From Nelumbo lutea (lineage: Eukaryota; Streptophyta; Magnoliopsida; Proteales; Nelumbonaceae), in contig JAKGHH010000003.1 of NCBI GenBank assembly GCA_022828595.1, forward strand, positions 9,176,934-9,240,933: 64,000 nucleotides of DNA. Reading direction: 5' to 3'. Each line of letters begins with the position of its first letter. Position 1 is the stretch's first letter. Below are positions 1 to 10,565 of this stretch, piece after piece. Below the pieces are notes generated by a model that saw nothing but the letters and a program-made list of their open reading frames with translations, searched no databases and was not told the origin of the DNA. Position numbers and translations under genes: made by a program.

Positions 1-57
1 GATTATAAAAGGAGGGGGTGTCAACCTTTAGACATGCAACCAACACACTCTTGCCAC

Positions 58-120
58 TGAAGGGATAGGATATCCATCACATGGATGCCCAAAGATTGCG
101 GAATAAGGGGGTGAATTTCA
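58..120 (-). repeat. LTR tail fragment, same family as the 22410 solo LTR
   Basis: About 63 bases here match 22410-22470 with only a few differences. In the other copy this segment is the terminal part of a long minus-strand LTR. Here the similarity stops after about 120, so only the LTR end is seen, next to the damaged 3' side of the Tat element. It may be a remnant of an LTR that inserted into or beside that element. The boundary is approximate. Confidence 0.5.
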
Positions 121-720
121 TGTTAAGCCCAGTTTTTTCTAGTAATGAAATGTTTCTCTTTTTTTTGCTAAGTGTTGTGCGATTTTCTCTTTTGCCGAAG
201 TGGCTATTTCACTCGAATTGTCAGAGCTAAGTGCTCGAAGTGGGGTTTCTTGATTATCGTTACCCCGAGTTATTTCCTAGTACTTGGTAGGGGTGACTTT
301 ATAACGTACACCAAGGTGACCAACATAGCGAGCATATGCCCGACCTGTATGCACCTGGGTTACTTAAGTTGAAGTCGGTTGTCCCTAACGAGTCCAACTT
401 GTATACCGGGGTGGGCTATGCATCATAGGATTCACACCCGGGTTGTCTGTGCCTTTTGGTATTAATACTTAGCTTATGTTGACGAAGCGGTTAGGTATTA
501 TATAGTGCCAAGGTCTTCGTTAGCTCGGCGTTTTAGCCCTTAGGCTGGGGAAGTAACTTATGATCCAGTCTCCTAGAGTTCACCCATGCCACAGAGGCGA
601 CTGGGTCTTGTAGTGCCGAGGTCTTTGTTAGGTCGACGTTTTGACCCTTAGGCTTTGGGAGTGACTACAGTTCACTCAGCTCAGCGATTACAGGTAATAC
701 TACTTTAAATTGACAATATT
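121..720. other. Non-coding 3' region of Tat copy 1
   Basis: No protein similarity is visible here. The segment lies downstream of the integrase C-terminus in element orientation, where Tat elements carry a long untranslated stretch before the polypurine tract. It contains a tandem pair of about 112 bp (separate entry). The antisense gene present in copy 2 is not seen. Confidence 0.5.
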
Positions 721-725
721 CCATG
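500..725. repeat. Tandem pair, period about 112 bp
   Basis: A block beginning near 500 recurs near 612. Both carry a TAGTGCC(A/G)AGGTCTT-type start, then a GTTAG(C/G)TCG(G/A)CGTTTT stretch and CCCTTAGGCT. The two units differ at many bases, so the duplication is old. It sits in the 3' untranslated part of Tat copy 1. Confidence 0.6.
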
Positions 726-2006
726 CCCGAGGTACTTATTTCCCTTCTAGGGTTTCGATCTCATACGTTCCTTCCCCAAGCACCCATCTTACTCGGTAGG
801 GTCCTTCCCAATTTGGCCCGAGCTTACCAACACTGGGCTCAGGCACCATAACCTTACGAAGGACCAAGTCACTGACGCAGATGTTCTGCTTCTTGACCCT
901 AGCGTTATAGTACTGAGCTACTCTCTGCTAGTAGGTCACGGGCCTAATGTATGCGAGGTCTCGTACTTCATCGAGTAGGTCGAGGTTGGTGCATAGCTCA
1001 TCTTCGTTTACCTTGTCATCATACACTTCCAAACGTAGCGTAGGGACTTGGATCTCGGCTAGGATAACTGCTTCAATGCCATAAGTGAGGATGAAGGGAG
1101 TCTTGCCTATTGCGGTCTTCACCGTGGTTCGATAAGCCCATAGTACACTAGGTAGCTCGTCTACCCAGAGTCACTTAGCTCGGCCTAGGTGTGCCTTCAG
1201 TCCGCGAAGAATGGCTCTGTTTGTGACCTTTGCTTGACCGTTTGTGTGAGGGTGTGCTACCGAGGTAAAATTTTGTTGAATCCCCATATCTTTACACCAG
1301 TTTTGAAATTTGATATCCTTGAACTGCTTACCGTTGTCAGATATTAGCACTCGGGGTAGTCCAAAATGACACACTATACTCTTCCAAAAGAAGTTCTGCA
1401 CATTCTACGCCCTGATCGTCGTGAGGGGTTTGACTTCTACCCACTTGGTGAAATAATCAACTGCCACCACTAAGAACCTCCTCTGTCCTATCGTTGTCGG
1501 AAATGGTCCGAGTATATCGATCCCCCACTATGCGAAAGGCCACAAGCTGGTGAGATACTTCAAGTTGACGACAGGTTGGTGGTGGATGTTGGCGTGCTTC
1601 TGGCACTTGTCACATCTTCTGATGAGCTCAATCACATCTGCCTACATTGTTGGCCAGTAGTATCCCTGTCATAGCGTTTTCTAGGCAAGAGCCCTGCCCC
1701 CAAGTGTCCACCACATAGGCCCTCATGAGTGTCACGGAGCACGAGCTCGGCTTCAGAAGGTCGCAAGCAGCGCAGATAGGGGAGCGTGTAAGATCTTCGG
1801 TACAGCCGTCTGTCTATTATGACGCATTTGGCCACCTGATGCTCTACCCTTCTGGTGGCATTGCATTTTGTGGGGAGGGTCTCGTGTAGCAGGAAGCTCG
1901 CGAGTGGATCGATCCAGCTCGGCTCTGCTTGAACGATAGGAGCGACCTCCTTTGCCCCCGCGAGAATGCTAGGCCAAGGCCAGTTCTCTATGTACACGGT
2001 CCTCAT
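720..2006 (-). pseudogene. Tat copy 1 integrase (broken)
   Basis: Integrase inserts the cDNA copy into the chromosome. In order, the pieces are: an HHCC zinc-binding N-terminus within 1632-2006 (a THEGLCGGHLGAG segment is visible), the catalytic core over about 1171-1620 (a LISDNGKQF motif carries the second Asp), and a C-terminal segment to about 720 with GKLGPNWEGPY. The core lies in a different frame from the zinc finger, so there is at least one frameshift. At 1228-1230 the codon is lysine, in a NGQAKVTNR context where the family normally has the catalytic glutamate (NGQAEV). A stop also falls before the QNFFWK motif. The product would be inactive. Confidence 0.85.
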
Positions 2007-2090
2007 GGTATTATCACTGGTGTTGGCTAACCAAGATAGGGCGTCGGCCTTAGCGTTCTCTGATGTCGGGATTTGCTTGATGAGGTGTGA

Positions 2091-2531
2091 CTAGAAGTTG
2101 AGCAGAGCCTCTCTTACTTTGGCTAAGTAGGCGATCATGGTTGGCTCACGGGCTTTGTATTCACCTGTAAGTTGGTTGACCACGAGTTGAGAATCACTAC
2201 AGACGACGATGTGTTTGGCTTTCACTTCGTTTGCTAGGGTCAGCCCAGCTAGTAACGCCTCGTACTCTGCTTCATTATTGGATGCCGTGAACCCAAGCGC
2301 ATACTCCAGTTTCACCCCGCTCGGCCCATACAGAATGATTCCAGCTCCGCTGCCCTGTTGGTTGGACGAGCCACCTATGTAAAGGATCCAGGGTTCCTCA
2401 TCCCAGCTCGGGTTCAATCTAACTTGGAGAGAACCCACACTGGTTGCTACTTCACGGTGCTCGAGCTCAATCGACCTAGGAACCTCGGGCTCGACTGGCC
2501 TAGGAACTTTGGTGCTGAAAGTACATTCCAC
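2091..2531 (-). pseudogene. Tat copy 1 archaeal-type RNase H (second RNase H)
   Basis: The translation has YIGGSSNQQGSGAGI at the first catalytic Asp position of RNase H (normally DGSS; here GGSS), then SNNEAEYEALLAGL (Glu) and VCSDSQLVVNQ (Asp). This second RNase H between the normal RNase H and integrase defines the Tat lineage of plant Ty3/gypsy elements. The open frame ends in TAG at 2091-2093, directly after LLNF; copy 2 has a TAG at exactly the same place. The first catalytic Asp appears changed to Gly, so this copy is probably dead. Confidence 0.85.
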
Positions 2532-2567
2532 GACAAAGTTGGCTAAGGCTTGGGCCTTGATAGCAGT

Positions 2568-3656
2568 TCACGGCTTGTACTGGAAGTCGTACTCGCTGAG
2601 TTCGATTGTCCACTTTGTCAACCTACCAGAGACCTCGGGCTTGAGTAGGACTTGCCTCAGAGGCTTGTTGGTGAGGATGACGACAGTATGAGCTTGAAAA
2701 TATAGGCAAAGCTTCCGAGCTGCAATAACTAGAGCATACGCCACCTTTTTGATCTCTGGATACCTCGTCTCTGCTCCCTGCAACACCTTGCTAACATAGT
2801 AGATAGGTCATTGGACTCTATCAACCTCTCTTATTAGTACCGAGCTGACCACCTCATCACTTACAGAGAGGTGCAGCTCCAAAACATCACCCTCCTTAGG
2901 TTGGGTTAAGACCGGGATACTGGCGAGGTACCTTTTGAGCTCATCGAACGCGAGCTGGCATTCTTTGGTCCATTCAAAGCCTTTGTTTTTAATTGCCTTA
3001 AAGAAAGGCAGGTAGTGATATGCTGATTTGGACATGAAGCGGCTTAGAGCAGCTATGCGACCATTCAACCTCTGAACCTCTTTCAATTTCCGGGGTGGTC
3101 TCATATCTAGGATGACCTTAAATTTTTCCGGGTTGGCCTCAATGCCAAGCCAGTTGATGATGTATCCTAGGAATTTACCCGAGGTGACACCAAAGACGCA
3201 CTTGTTTGGATTTAGTTTCATGTTAAACCTATGCAGAATTTCAAAAACAGAATGCAAGTCTTGTATTAAATCATTTGAAAACTAAGTCTTGACGACCATG
3301 TCGTTTACATAGCATTCTATTTTCTTGCCAATCAACATTTCAAACAATTTATTTACAAGTCTTTGGAACGTTGCCCCAGAATTTTTCAGTCCAAAGGGCA
3401 TAACCTTGTAGCAGTATAGGCCGAGCTCATTTATGAAGGCTGTCTTTTCTTCATTAGCAGAGTCCATCCTGATCTGGTTGTAGCCCAAATAGACGTCTAA
3501 GAAACTCAGCAACTCATGCTCTGAGGTCACATCCACCAGACGATCGATCCTAGGGAGTGGGAAGCAATCCTTTGGGAAAGCTCGGTTCAAGTTGGTATAA
3601 TCGACACACATGCACCACTTATCGTTAGCCTTTTTTACCAGAACAGGGTTGGCCAC
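2568..3656 (-). pseudogene. Tat copy 1 reverse transcriptase and RNase H (broken)
   Basis: The RT begins with NPVLVKKANDKWCMCVDY and continues through FLDVYLGYNQI and the primer-grip region VMPFGLKNSGATFQRL. The active-site box reads YVND instead of YVDD, so one catalytic aspartate is lost. After it, the RT thumb and RNase H domain (AETRYPEIKKVAYAL, LTNKPLRQVL) follow to about 2568. All pieces share one frame and are separated by stop codons after VVKT, after DRVQ and after QYKP. The pattern is point-mutation decay of an old copy rather than rearrangement. Confidence 0.88.
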
Positions 3657-4092
3657 CCAGCTCGGTAATGGACTTCCCTGATAAAGTCGGCTGCGAGGAG
3701 CTTTTCGACCTACTTGTCAACTGCTCTCTAGCGCTTTGGGGCTAAGTTGCGTTTTTCTGTCTAACAGGCCTAACTACAGGATCAATATTCAGCTTGTGAG
3801 TGATGATGCTAGGGTCTATGCTAGCCATCTCTGCCGCAAACCATGCAAAAACATCTAAACTTTCAAGTAAAAAACTTACTAGTTGGGATCGCAAAGGCTC
3901 CTTGATTGAAGCACCGATCTGGAGTGTCCGAGCTGGGTCCTTTGCCGAAGTCGGGATGGAGACAGTCTCTTCTGTGGGTGCAGCTCGCTCCTCGCACTGT
4001 TCCGCAGGTCACTTCAGCTTAAGGTCGTCTACCACCTTGGCTTTTCCTTTGAGGGCGGCGACGTAGCACTTACGAGACTCTAGCTGATCACC

Positions 4093-4461
4093 TCATGCCA
4101 CCACAACTCCGAAGTCCGTAGGGAACTTCATCGCCAAATAGTAGGTGAAGACCACCGCACATAGGGCGTGGGTGATGGGCCGACCTATTATGGCGTTGTA
4201 CTGGGAGGGAGTCGCGACCACCAAGAAGTCATGGTTGAGCCTCACTATGCTAGGCCAAGTACTAACCTCCATAGGTACAGTGATTCTCCCCAGGGGTCTG
4301 ACTTCCTCTCCGCTCAAGCCCACCAAGGGAGTATTTGTGGGCTTGAGATTGCCTTTTTGGAGCTGAAGCTTGTCGAACGCCGCCTTGAAGAGAATGTCCG
4401 CTGAATTGCCGGAATCGATGAGGGCACGCTTGACTTCGAAGTCGTTGATCCTTATCTTCAT
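4093..4461 (-). pseudogene. Tat copy 1 aspartic protease
   Basis: A retropepsin-type protease cuts the Gag-Pol polyprotein. The ORF contains ALIDSGNSADILF with the catalytic D-S-G triad, then a hydrophobic flap region and YNAIIGRP, the conserved ILG/IIG-type motif near the C-terminus of the domain. It is closely similar to the protease of copy 2 at about 29510-29830. It lies in a different frame from the RT of the same element, so at least one frameshift separates them. Confidence 0.85.
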
Positions 4462-4739
4462 GACGAGCGCATCATCGTGGGGGTAGTGGACCCCACGCGC
4501 GTCATCCTCCGTGAAGAAGATTGGGTCTTATGTCCTTGGCCACTTCGGGGGGTTCTAGTCTTCCCTTTCGACCTCGTGAGGTGATGTCCGAGTTGCAGCC
4601 GAGGTGTAGCCCACGACAATCGATTCTTCGGCGATTACATGGATAGTCCCCTGAATTGGTCTCTCTTCTGGGGGCTGCCTCTGCGGCTACTCTACTTGCC
4701 TGCTAGATTTGGGAGCGTCTCTACTTTGCTCTCCCTGCC

Positions 4740-6537
4740 GACCTGCTTTATTATTATTAATCTGTACAAAGTTTCTTAAGCATCCGCGACGGATGAGCTT
4801 CTCTATCTCGTCACGGAGGTTTTTACAACTCTCGGTACTATTACCGTGATCTTAATGGAAGCTACAATACAAATTTTTATTCCTTACATTAGGGTCCCCT
4901 TTCATTCGGGGTGGCCACTTCACGTACGGGGCATCCTTGATCGCCATAAGGATCTCAGCCCACTTCGCGTTCAAGGGCGTATAGTCTGTCCTCTCCACTG
5001 GTGGAGCTCAGAAGGGCTAACTTGGCCTTGCCCCCCGAGATAGGTCTTTCTTCTTTTTATTGTCCCCCTAGGTCGGGGGCTCGACTTCTCTTTTTCTTTT
5101 TTCAAGGATTTGCTCACCCTTCTAGTTGAATTCCTCCTCTGTCCCTATAAATTGGTCCGCGAACTTGAGGAACTCAGTTACCGTCTTGGGCCGATTAACA
5201 ACCACGTGCCACTTGAAGTCTTTGTGCATGATGCCTCTCTTGGCCGCTGTGAGCCAAAATGCGGGATCCAGGTCGAGTATCTATAAACAAGCATCATTGA
5301 ACCGCTTACCGCTTAATGTAACTTCGGATAGATTCTCTTTCCCTCTGGACTATGCCAAGGAGGCTCTCCTGGGTCCTCGGGCACCGCTTGCTGGTGACGA
5401 AGTGAGAAGTGAAGACTTGCATGAGCTACGCCTAGCTTCTTATTGATCCGGGCACAAGGTTCCTGTACCATGTACGGGCCACTCCTTTGAAAGTGGTGGA
5501 GAAAGCCACGCACATGTAGGAATCACTGGCCCTTTGCCAAGTGCATCTGTGATTGGAAGGCGTCAACATGGTCATTCAGGTCGAATGACCCGTCATACTT
5601 GTCCAGGGGAGGCCGTTTGAAGTCCTTGGGCATTGGGATGACCAAGAGTTCTAGAGACAGAGGGGATGGTACAAAGAGGAGTGGAGTAGCTTTTATTTCA
5701 CCTGAGCTTACCTCTTCCTTACCCTTGAGCTCGGGTAGGTTGTGTGTTGCGGTTCGGCGAGCTCGGCGACGTCTCCGTTGCTTTTTTGCGGGCTCCACAT
5801 TAGTGCTGCTGGCCTCGGTATTGTCGGGCACAGTTTTCGCAGGGAGAGGGACGGACTGCTGGTGATGGCTGCGGATAGAGGGGTCTTGCCTGGAGTTTGC
5901 AGCCAAGACCTCAAACCAGTTCTCCACAAGCGGGGCCACGAACTCAGAAAGCTGAGGTGATGCAGGCCTGGTAGGTTGGGACCCTTCTAACCTGATTGCG
6001 AGCGGCGAGGCAGGGGTAACTGGTCTTTCCTTCCTCCCATGGGATGAGACTTGACTCTTGAGAGGATTCTGGGTCTGAGAGGTCTCTCCCCACCGAGAAG
6101 GAAACTCGTTTTGACAGCGAGGCCAGACTTGTTGCGTAGTCAGATGTCGAGGAGGAAGGGGCTGTTGGGTCTGAGGCAGTGAGGGGAACTGTTGCTAATA
6201 GTGATGCTGAGAAACTTGGTGCAACACTTGCTGTTGATATAGTTGGAATTGTTGGACTTGCTGCATCTGAGCTTGCATGGCTCGCATGCATTGCACCTGG
6301 TCTTGAAGTTGGTTTTGGGCTGACACGGGGGGAACAAGGGAGGGTTCAGTGAAGGTTGTTCCAATCGTGAAAGGGAGTGGAGCATTCACGGGTGATTGTC
6401 TGAGGCACATTCAGAATGGGAACTCTGTTCGTGGAGAGTGAGACGGTGAACTGTCCAATACACACTGTTGGGACCTGGAATTGTTCCCCAACGGTGCTCA
6501 TTTTTGCATTACGTGCTGCGCTGCTAGAAGAAGCCAT
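4740..6537 (-). pseudogene. Tat copy 1 gag (multiple frameshifts and stops)
   Basis: Gag forms the virus-like particle in the cytoplasm. A plausible start codon is at 6537-6535, just after the primer-binding site, opening with MASSSSAARNAKM. Within 5523-5939 there is a strongly basic run (KKQRRRRRARR) followed by PPLDKYDGSFDLNDHVDAF, the conserved start of the retrotransposon gag domain. The domain continues in another frame over 5313-5513. Near 4790-4870 a decayed CCHC-like zinc knuckle is recognisable by comparison with copy 2 (LRDEIE.LIRRG follows it). No single frame spans the gene. Confidence 0.75.
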
Positions 6538-6580
6538 GAGAACTGAAGTTTGCAATGTTTTGGTGGAAGGCTTTTTGAAG

Positions 6581-6600
6581 CGTTCCCATAGACGATGCCA
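6581..6600 (-). other. Primer-binding-site region of Tat copy 1
   Basis: Immediately inside the LTR on the minus strand the sequence reads TGGCATCGTCTATGGGAACG. It resembles the TGGCGCCGTCTGTGGGAA-type stretch that follows the 5' LTR in many plant Ty3/gypsy elements. Its position, two bases from the LTR end, fits minus-strand primer binding. Confidence 0.65.
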
Positions 6601-6602
6601 GA

Positions 6603-7388
6603 TGATGTAGCACGATCTAGTCACTCCTAGCTGGAAGGGGCCTCGCTTCTAGCTGGCAATGGACAACACTTGAGAAGGAGAAGATGAGGGATTCCCGGGG
6701 AGCTCGCCCAGCGGGAACACTCCAATGCTTAAGTTAGAACTCTAAGAGAGAAGCTTAGAGAGTAATGATGAGCAAAGAGTGGGGATGCGCACTACTCGAT
6801 TACCAAAAGTTCGATTACCTTTGTCTTGGAGGTCGGAGCCCTTGTATATTTATGCCTTGCAAATCAGGTGTAATCACCTCTGGCTCTCTGCTACAACCGT
6901 TATTCGTCAGACCGATTTGAATGGCGCAGGTATCCGTCGCAGGGTACAGTCCTGTCACCTGAGAGACGTTATGTAGAGCTGGCATGTATGCCGCCTGATG
7001 TGAGACATGGGCACAGTCCTCTGGACTGGTAGGTGCTGTGCCGCCAGACAAGAGACGTGGGAGCAGACTGAAAAGCACGATCTTGTCGGATAAGACGTTA
7101 CCCAAAGACTCCGAGTTACTCAATAGCGAGCTCCTTTGTAGTGAGCTCCCTTGTAGCAAGCTACCTTGTAACGAACTCCTTCATAGCGAGCTTCAATTAC
7201 AAGCTGTCTTGCAGCAAGCCGTTCTGTAATGGATTGTAGCAAGCTGCCTTGCGCGAGCTGTTCTGTCGGGGTTTCAGCAAGCTCATTATGCCGAGTTGTC
7301 GCCAGGCTGTCATGCTGAGCTGTCACTTACGTTATCTTATATCCACATGTCCCTTAGTTAGAAGGTCGGGTCAAATCACCCTCCATCA
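6603..7388 (-). repeat. 5' LTR of Tat copy 1 (786 bp)
   Basis: On the minus strand the LTR starts TGATGGAGGGTGATTTGACC and ends with GTGCTACATCA, giving the usual TG...CA. Both ends align with the LTRs at 36147-37124 and 53229-54122. A U3-type array of short repeats lies near its start (separate entry). The PBS follows the inner end directly. The other LTR of this element is not in the window, so LTR divergence cannot be used for dating. Confidence 0.8.
7124..7266 (-). repeat. About 15-bp tandem array in the LTR
   Basis: On the plus strand the units resemble AGCGAGCTCCTTTGT, repeated with variation about every 15 bases for eight or more copies. The array is near the start of the LTR in element orientation, where U3 promoter and enhancer repeats usually lie. 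A short related array is seen in the solo LTR near 53706-53785. The LTR at 36147 has an unrelated-looking 40-bp array in the equivalent region. Confidence 0.6.
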
Positions 7389-7449
7389 ATGGGAATTGAA
7401 TAGAAGATTATCAATTATTTGTTGAAGAGATTATAAGTCATTTTCATGC

Positions 7450-9935
7450 TATTTTGTCTTTAGAACAAGTTGTTTTCTGCTAAAAATTATTTTGATTGCA
7501 TCCCCATTTAGTAACCCCAAAACGAATGGATTTCTTTTATCTGAGCCAACAAAAGAGGAGGTTAAGGAAATAGTTTGGTCTATGGATTGGGACAGTGCTT
7601 CAGGTCCGAATGGTTTTACTGGACAATTTTTTTTAGTGCTTGTTGGAAAATATTTACAGTTGATGTCTTCTCTGTAATTAAAGCTTTCTTTCATGGTGAG
7701 TCTCTCCTAAGAAGTTTTACTTCTTTTATTACTTTTATTACATTAGTTTAGGGAACTTTTGTTATAAAATTATCTATAAATTAATGGCTAAGACACTCGT
7801 AGTTTATATGCCTGATCTGATTTCTGAGGAATAAGGGGTTTTTGTCAAAGGCAAAAACATCATAGAGAGCGCTGCTTTGGTACAGGAATTAGCTCTTAAT
7901 GTTATTCTTAAGTTGGACATGGCAAAGGGGAATGGTTGTTTCTAGAATAAGCTTTACTTCATTTCAGTTTTGCTCCTAACTGGATCTCTTTAATTCGGAA
8001 AATGATGATAGATGATAGCTGGTTCTCAGTTATAATTAATGGTGTAGTGGGTGGTTACTTTCAGTCTTCACAAGGCTTGAGACAATGGGATGCTCTATCC
8101 CCATATTTTTTTATTTTAACAGAAGAATTTTTCAGTAAGAAGTTTAATTCCATTAGGCTATGTTTGGTTTAAAGGAAAAAGTAAGGAAACTTTACAAACT
8201 CTGTATGGGTTCCCTACCTTTCCTTACTTTTTCCTTTAAACCAAGCACAGCCTTAGTGGAAATCATAACATTTTTCCACTAGAAGGGGCTGTGCGCCCAA
8301 TCATGCGGATGACACTATTATTTTCACTAGGGAGAATAGGAGGTCTCTACAAGCTGTTATGGAAGTGATAAAGGAGTATGAGGCTGCCTTAGACAAGTGG
8401 TAAATACTAATAAAAGTTGCTTTCTCACTTCATGCAAAGCCATTCCTTCCCAACTTGGGATTATCTCTGCGGCCACTAGATTTCCCTTTTACTTATTTAG
8501 GTGCTCCAATATCCAAGGGGAGGTTAAAAACTAATCATTTTGCAAATTTGTTGGAGAAGATTTCAAAGTGTTTGGCAGGTTGGAAGAGTAAGTTTCTATC
8601 TTCTGGAGGTGAGATTATTCTAATGAACATGTTTTTGTTAGCATGCCCATTTATATACTTGCCTCCATTTCTATCCTCAAAAGTGTTTTGAGAAGGCTTC
8701 TTAAAATAATGGAAAATTTTTGTGGTCTGGTTTTGGTTTGGAAGAAAATTTATATTGGATTGTATGGGAAGAATTTCGTTTCCCATTCAATGAGGATGGT
8801 CTCAACTTTAGAAGATTCAATGAGGTTATCTTGATCTTCAGCATAAAAGCCTTATGGTGAATGAGTTCTTATTGAAAATTCTCTTTGGTCTTCTTTTTTT
8901 TTTTAAAGCTAAATACTTGAAGAATAACCATATTCATTTCTACACCTTGTTGATTGGTCACAACAGTACTTGGAAGGAAAACCTTCATTGTTGGGTTACC
9001 GTAGTTGACAATACAATATGGAGAGTTGGCTCAGGTGATATTCTCTTCTGGTTAGACAAATGGCTCCCATTTGGTCCCTTGATTGACTCGGTTGCAGACA
9101 CAAGTAACCTAGATTTAAATGTTTGATTGAAGGATGTGGTGAATGAAGAGGGGCGGTGGAATTTATCTTAGGTTGGAAATGAATATGATGTTCTAATGGT
9201 AGTTCAATCCAACAGTGTATCCCTCTCAAACCGTGGAGATAAATTGGTGTGGCTGTATACAAGTGAGGGGAACCTTTTAGTCAAATCAGCTTGGGAAATT
9301 ATAAGGGAAAGAAGAAATGTTAGGCCTTACTTTTAGTTGATTTGGTATATTTTAGTCCCCTCGAAAATCTCTCTTTTCTGTTGGTGACTTTTTGTGGAAT
9401 AGTTACTATTGATAGTAAGGTTCAAAGAATAGGGATACAAATTCCCATCGGCTGAATCTGTTGATCACTTGTTCATTAGAAGTTCTTTGGCAAGAAAAGT
9501 CTGGAAATTTTTTAATACAATTTTTGGTGTAGAATCTATTGATGTTGATAACTGTGTTGCTAGACTCGTCAAATGGTTTGATATTGCTAGAAAGCATGGT
9601 AAATCCTGAGAAGAGAAATACGAGGCAGTGGGAAGGTAAATCAGCATTTTCCCAATTTGTGATTCATAAAGTCTAGACATGGCTCAGAGAGATACCTATG
9701 CTAAGCCAATGTCAGCCTTACAATACAGCTCACAAATTGGGATGATAAGGCCGAAATCTCCATTCATTTCTTTAAGCCTTTAACCAAACCCCCATCACCA
9801 CTGATTCCTGAATGGGTTATCCTGAGAAGCACCATCTGCACACAGTTTAACATAACCATTAAGACGAGGCCAAATAGAGACTATTTTGTAAAGAGCCATC
9901 CTTACTTGGGGTTTAAAAAAATTGATTACATAACA
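7450..9935 (+). mobile_element. L1-type LINE remnant B (RT to C-terminal zinc region)
   Basis: The plus strand contains pieces of a plant L1 ORF2: SGPNGFTGQFF near 7600, a VKGKNIIESAALVQE segment near 7840, GLRQWDALSP near 8070 (family consensus GLRQGDPLSP), HADD at 8302-8313 in place of the active-site (Y/F)ADD, and FTYLGAPISKGR near 8490. Further on are WRVGSGDILFWLDKW near 9020 and the zinc-binding region to about 9650. There are many stops and frameshifts. The endonuclease half is missing; the element begins next to the LTR of Tat copy 1. Its end is near an (AAT)n tract. Confidence 0.8.
8156..8252. mobile_element. 97-bp Tourist/Harbinger-type MITE
   Basis: The ends are inverted repeats: GGCTATGTTTGGTTTAAAGG at the left and its near-perfect complement at the right, about 34 bp long. 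The element is flanked by TTA at 8153-8155 and 8253-8255, matching the 3-bp target preference of PIF/Harbinger transposons. It interrupts LINE B just before the HADD motif. Its ends match the larger element at 38229-38497, so both belong to one family. Confidence 0.85.
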
Positions 9936-9958
9936 TAATAATAATAATAATAATAATA
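9935..9958. repeat. (AAT)n microsatellite
   Basis: About eight copies of AAT/ATA lie in the gap between the two tail-to-tail LINEs, followed by very AT-rich sequence to about 10010. This fits decayed LINE tail sequence. Confidence 0.7.
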
Positions 9959-10100
9959 TGTATATTGCGTATTATTTATAAATAGTAATATATATTATAT
10001 TATTTATTTTGTGGGTTGCCCTTAAAATATTGTGCCCAAGCTTAGCCTGGAAATTTGTGGGCTATGTGGTATGTGTCTTGGATTCTCGATTGATGCATTG

Positions 10101-10565
10101 TCAACAAGGTTGTATGATATCTATGCGGGCTATGTGGTATGTTTCCTCTAAAACTACAAGTTTAGCAAGAGAGTGAGCCACCGAATTCCCTTCTCTGATG
10201 AGGGTATGTTGTATGTGAAAATCATTAATCTGATCAATCATGCCCATAATATCATTGATCCCAGCAGAGAAGATGCCACAGACTACAGGCTTTGCTTTGA
10301 ATAATATCCACCAACAACTTGGAATCACTTTCAAGAACACAGATTCAAGCCCGAGCGCTTGAGCATAGTTCATAGCGTCCAAAATGATTTGACATTCAGC
10401 AGTTATAATAGAACCCAAATTATAAGAGGTAGTGAAAGAAAAAATCACAGCACCTTGTTCATTTCGAAAAATACCACCACCACCCGATTTTCCATGATTA
10501 CCTAAACAAACAAGCACCATCCGCGTTAATTTTAATTTTACCCGTTGGTGGGTTGGTTCTCCCAT
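10101..10565 (-). pseudogene. LINE A C-terminal RNase H-like domain
   Basis: A 154-residue open stretch resembles the RVT_3-type RNase H that ends plant L1 ORF2 proteins. GGGGIFRNEQG marks the first strands, TAECQIILDAMNYAQALGL the Glu-containing helix, and HTLIREGNSVAHSLAKL the typical ending (normally R.AN..AH.LA). The usual Asp after the Glu helix (E.DS) is not obvious (VFLKVIPSCWW), so activity is doubtful. It is an isolated remnant rather than a gene. Confidence 0.75.

Larger units (their letters stand above)
121..7388 (-). mobile_element. Ty3/gypsy retrotransposon, Tat lineage, copy 1 (degenerate, no 3' LTR)
   Basis: Read on the minus strand, the order is LTR (6603-7388), primer-binding site, gag, protease, reverse transcriptase, RNase H, a second archaeal-type RNase H, and integrase. 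The extra RNase H between the first RNase H and integrase is the hallmark of the plant Tat lineage. Integrase similarity ends near 720. The region left of that is non-coding 3' sequence, and no 3' LTR is seen, so the element is truncated or its end lies outside the window. From 2006 to 3656 the reading frame is the same and is broken only by stop codons; the integrase core and the protease lie in other frames. The left limit is approximate. Confidence 0.88.
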
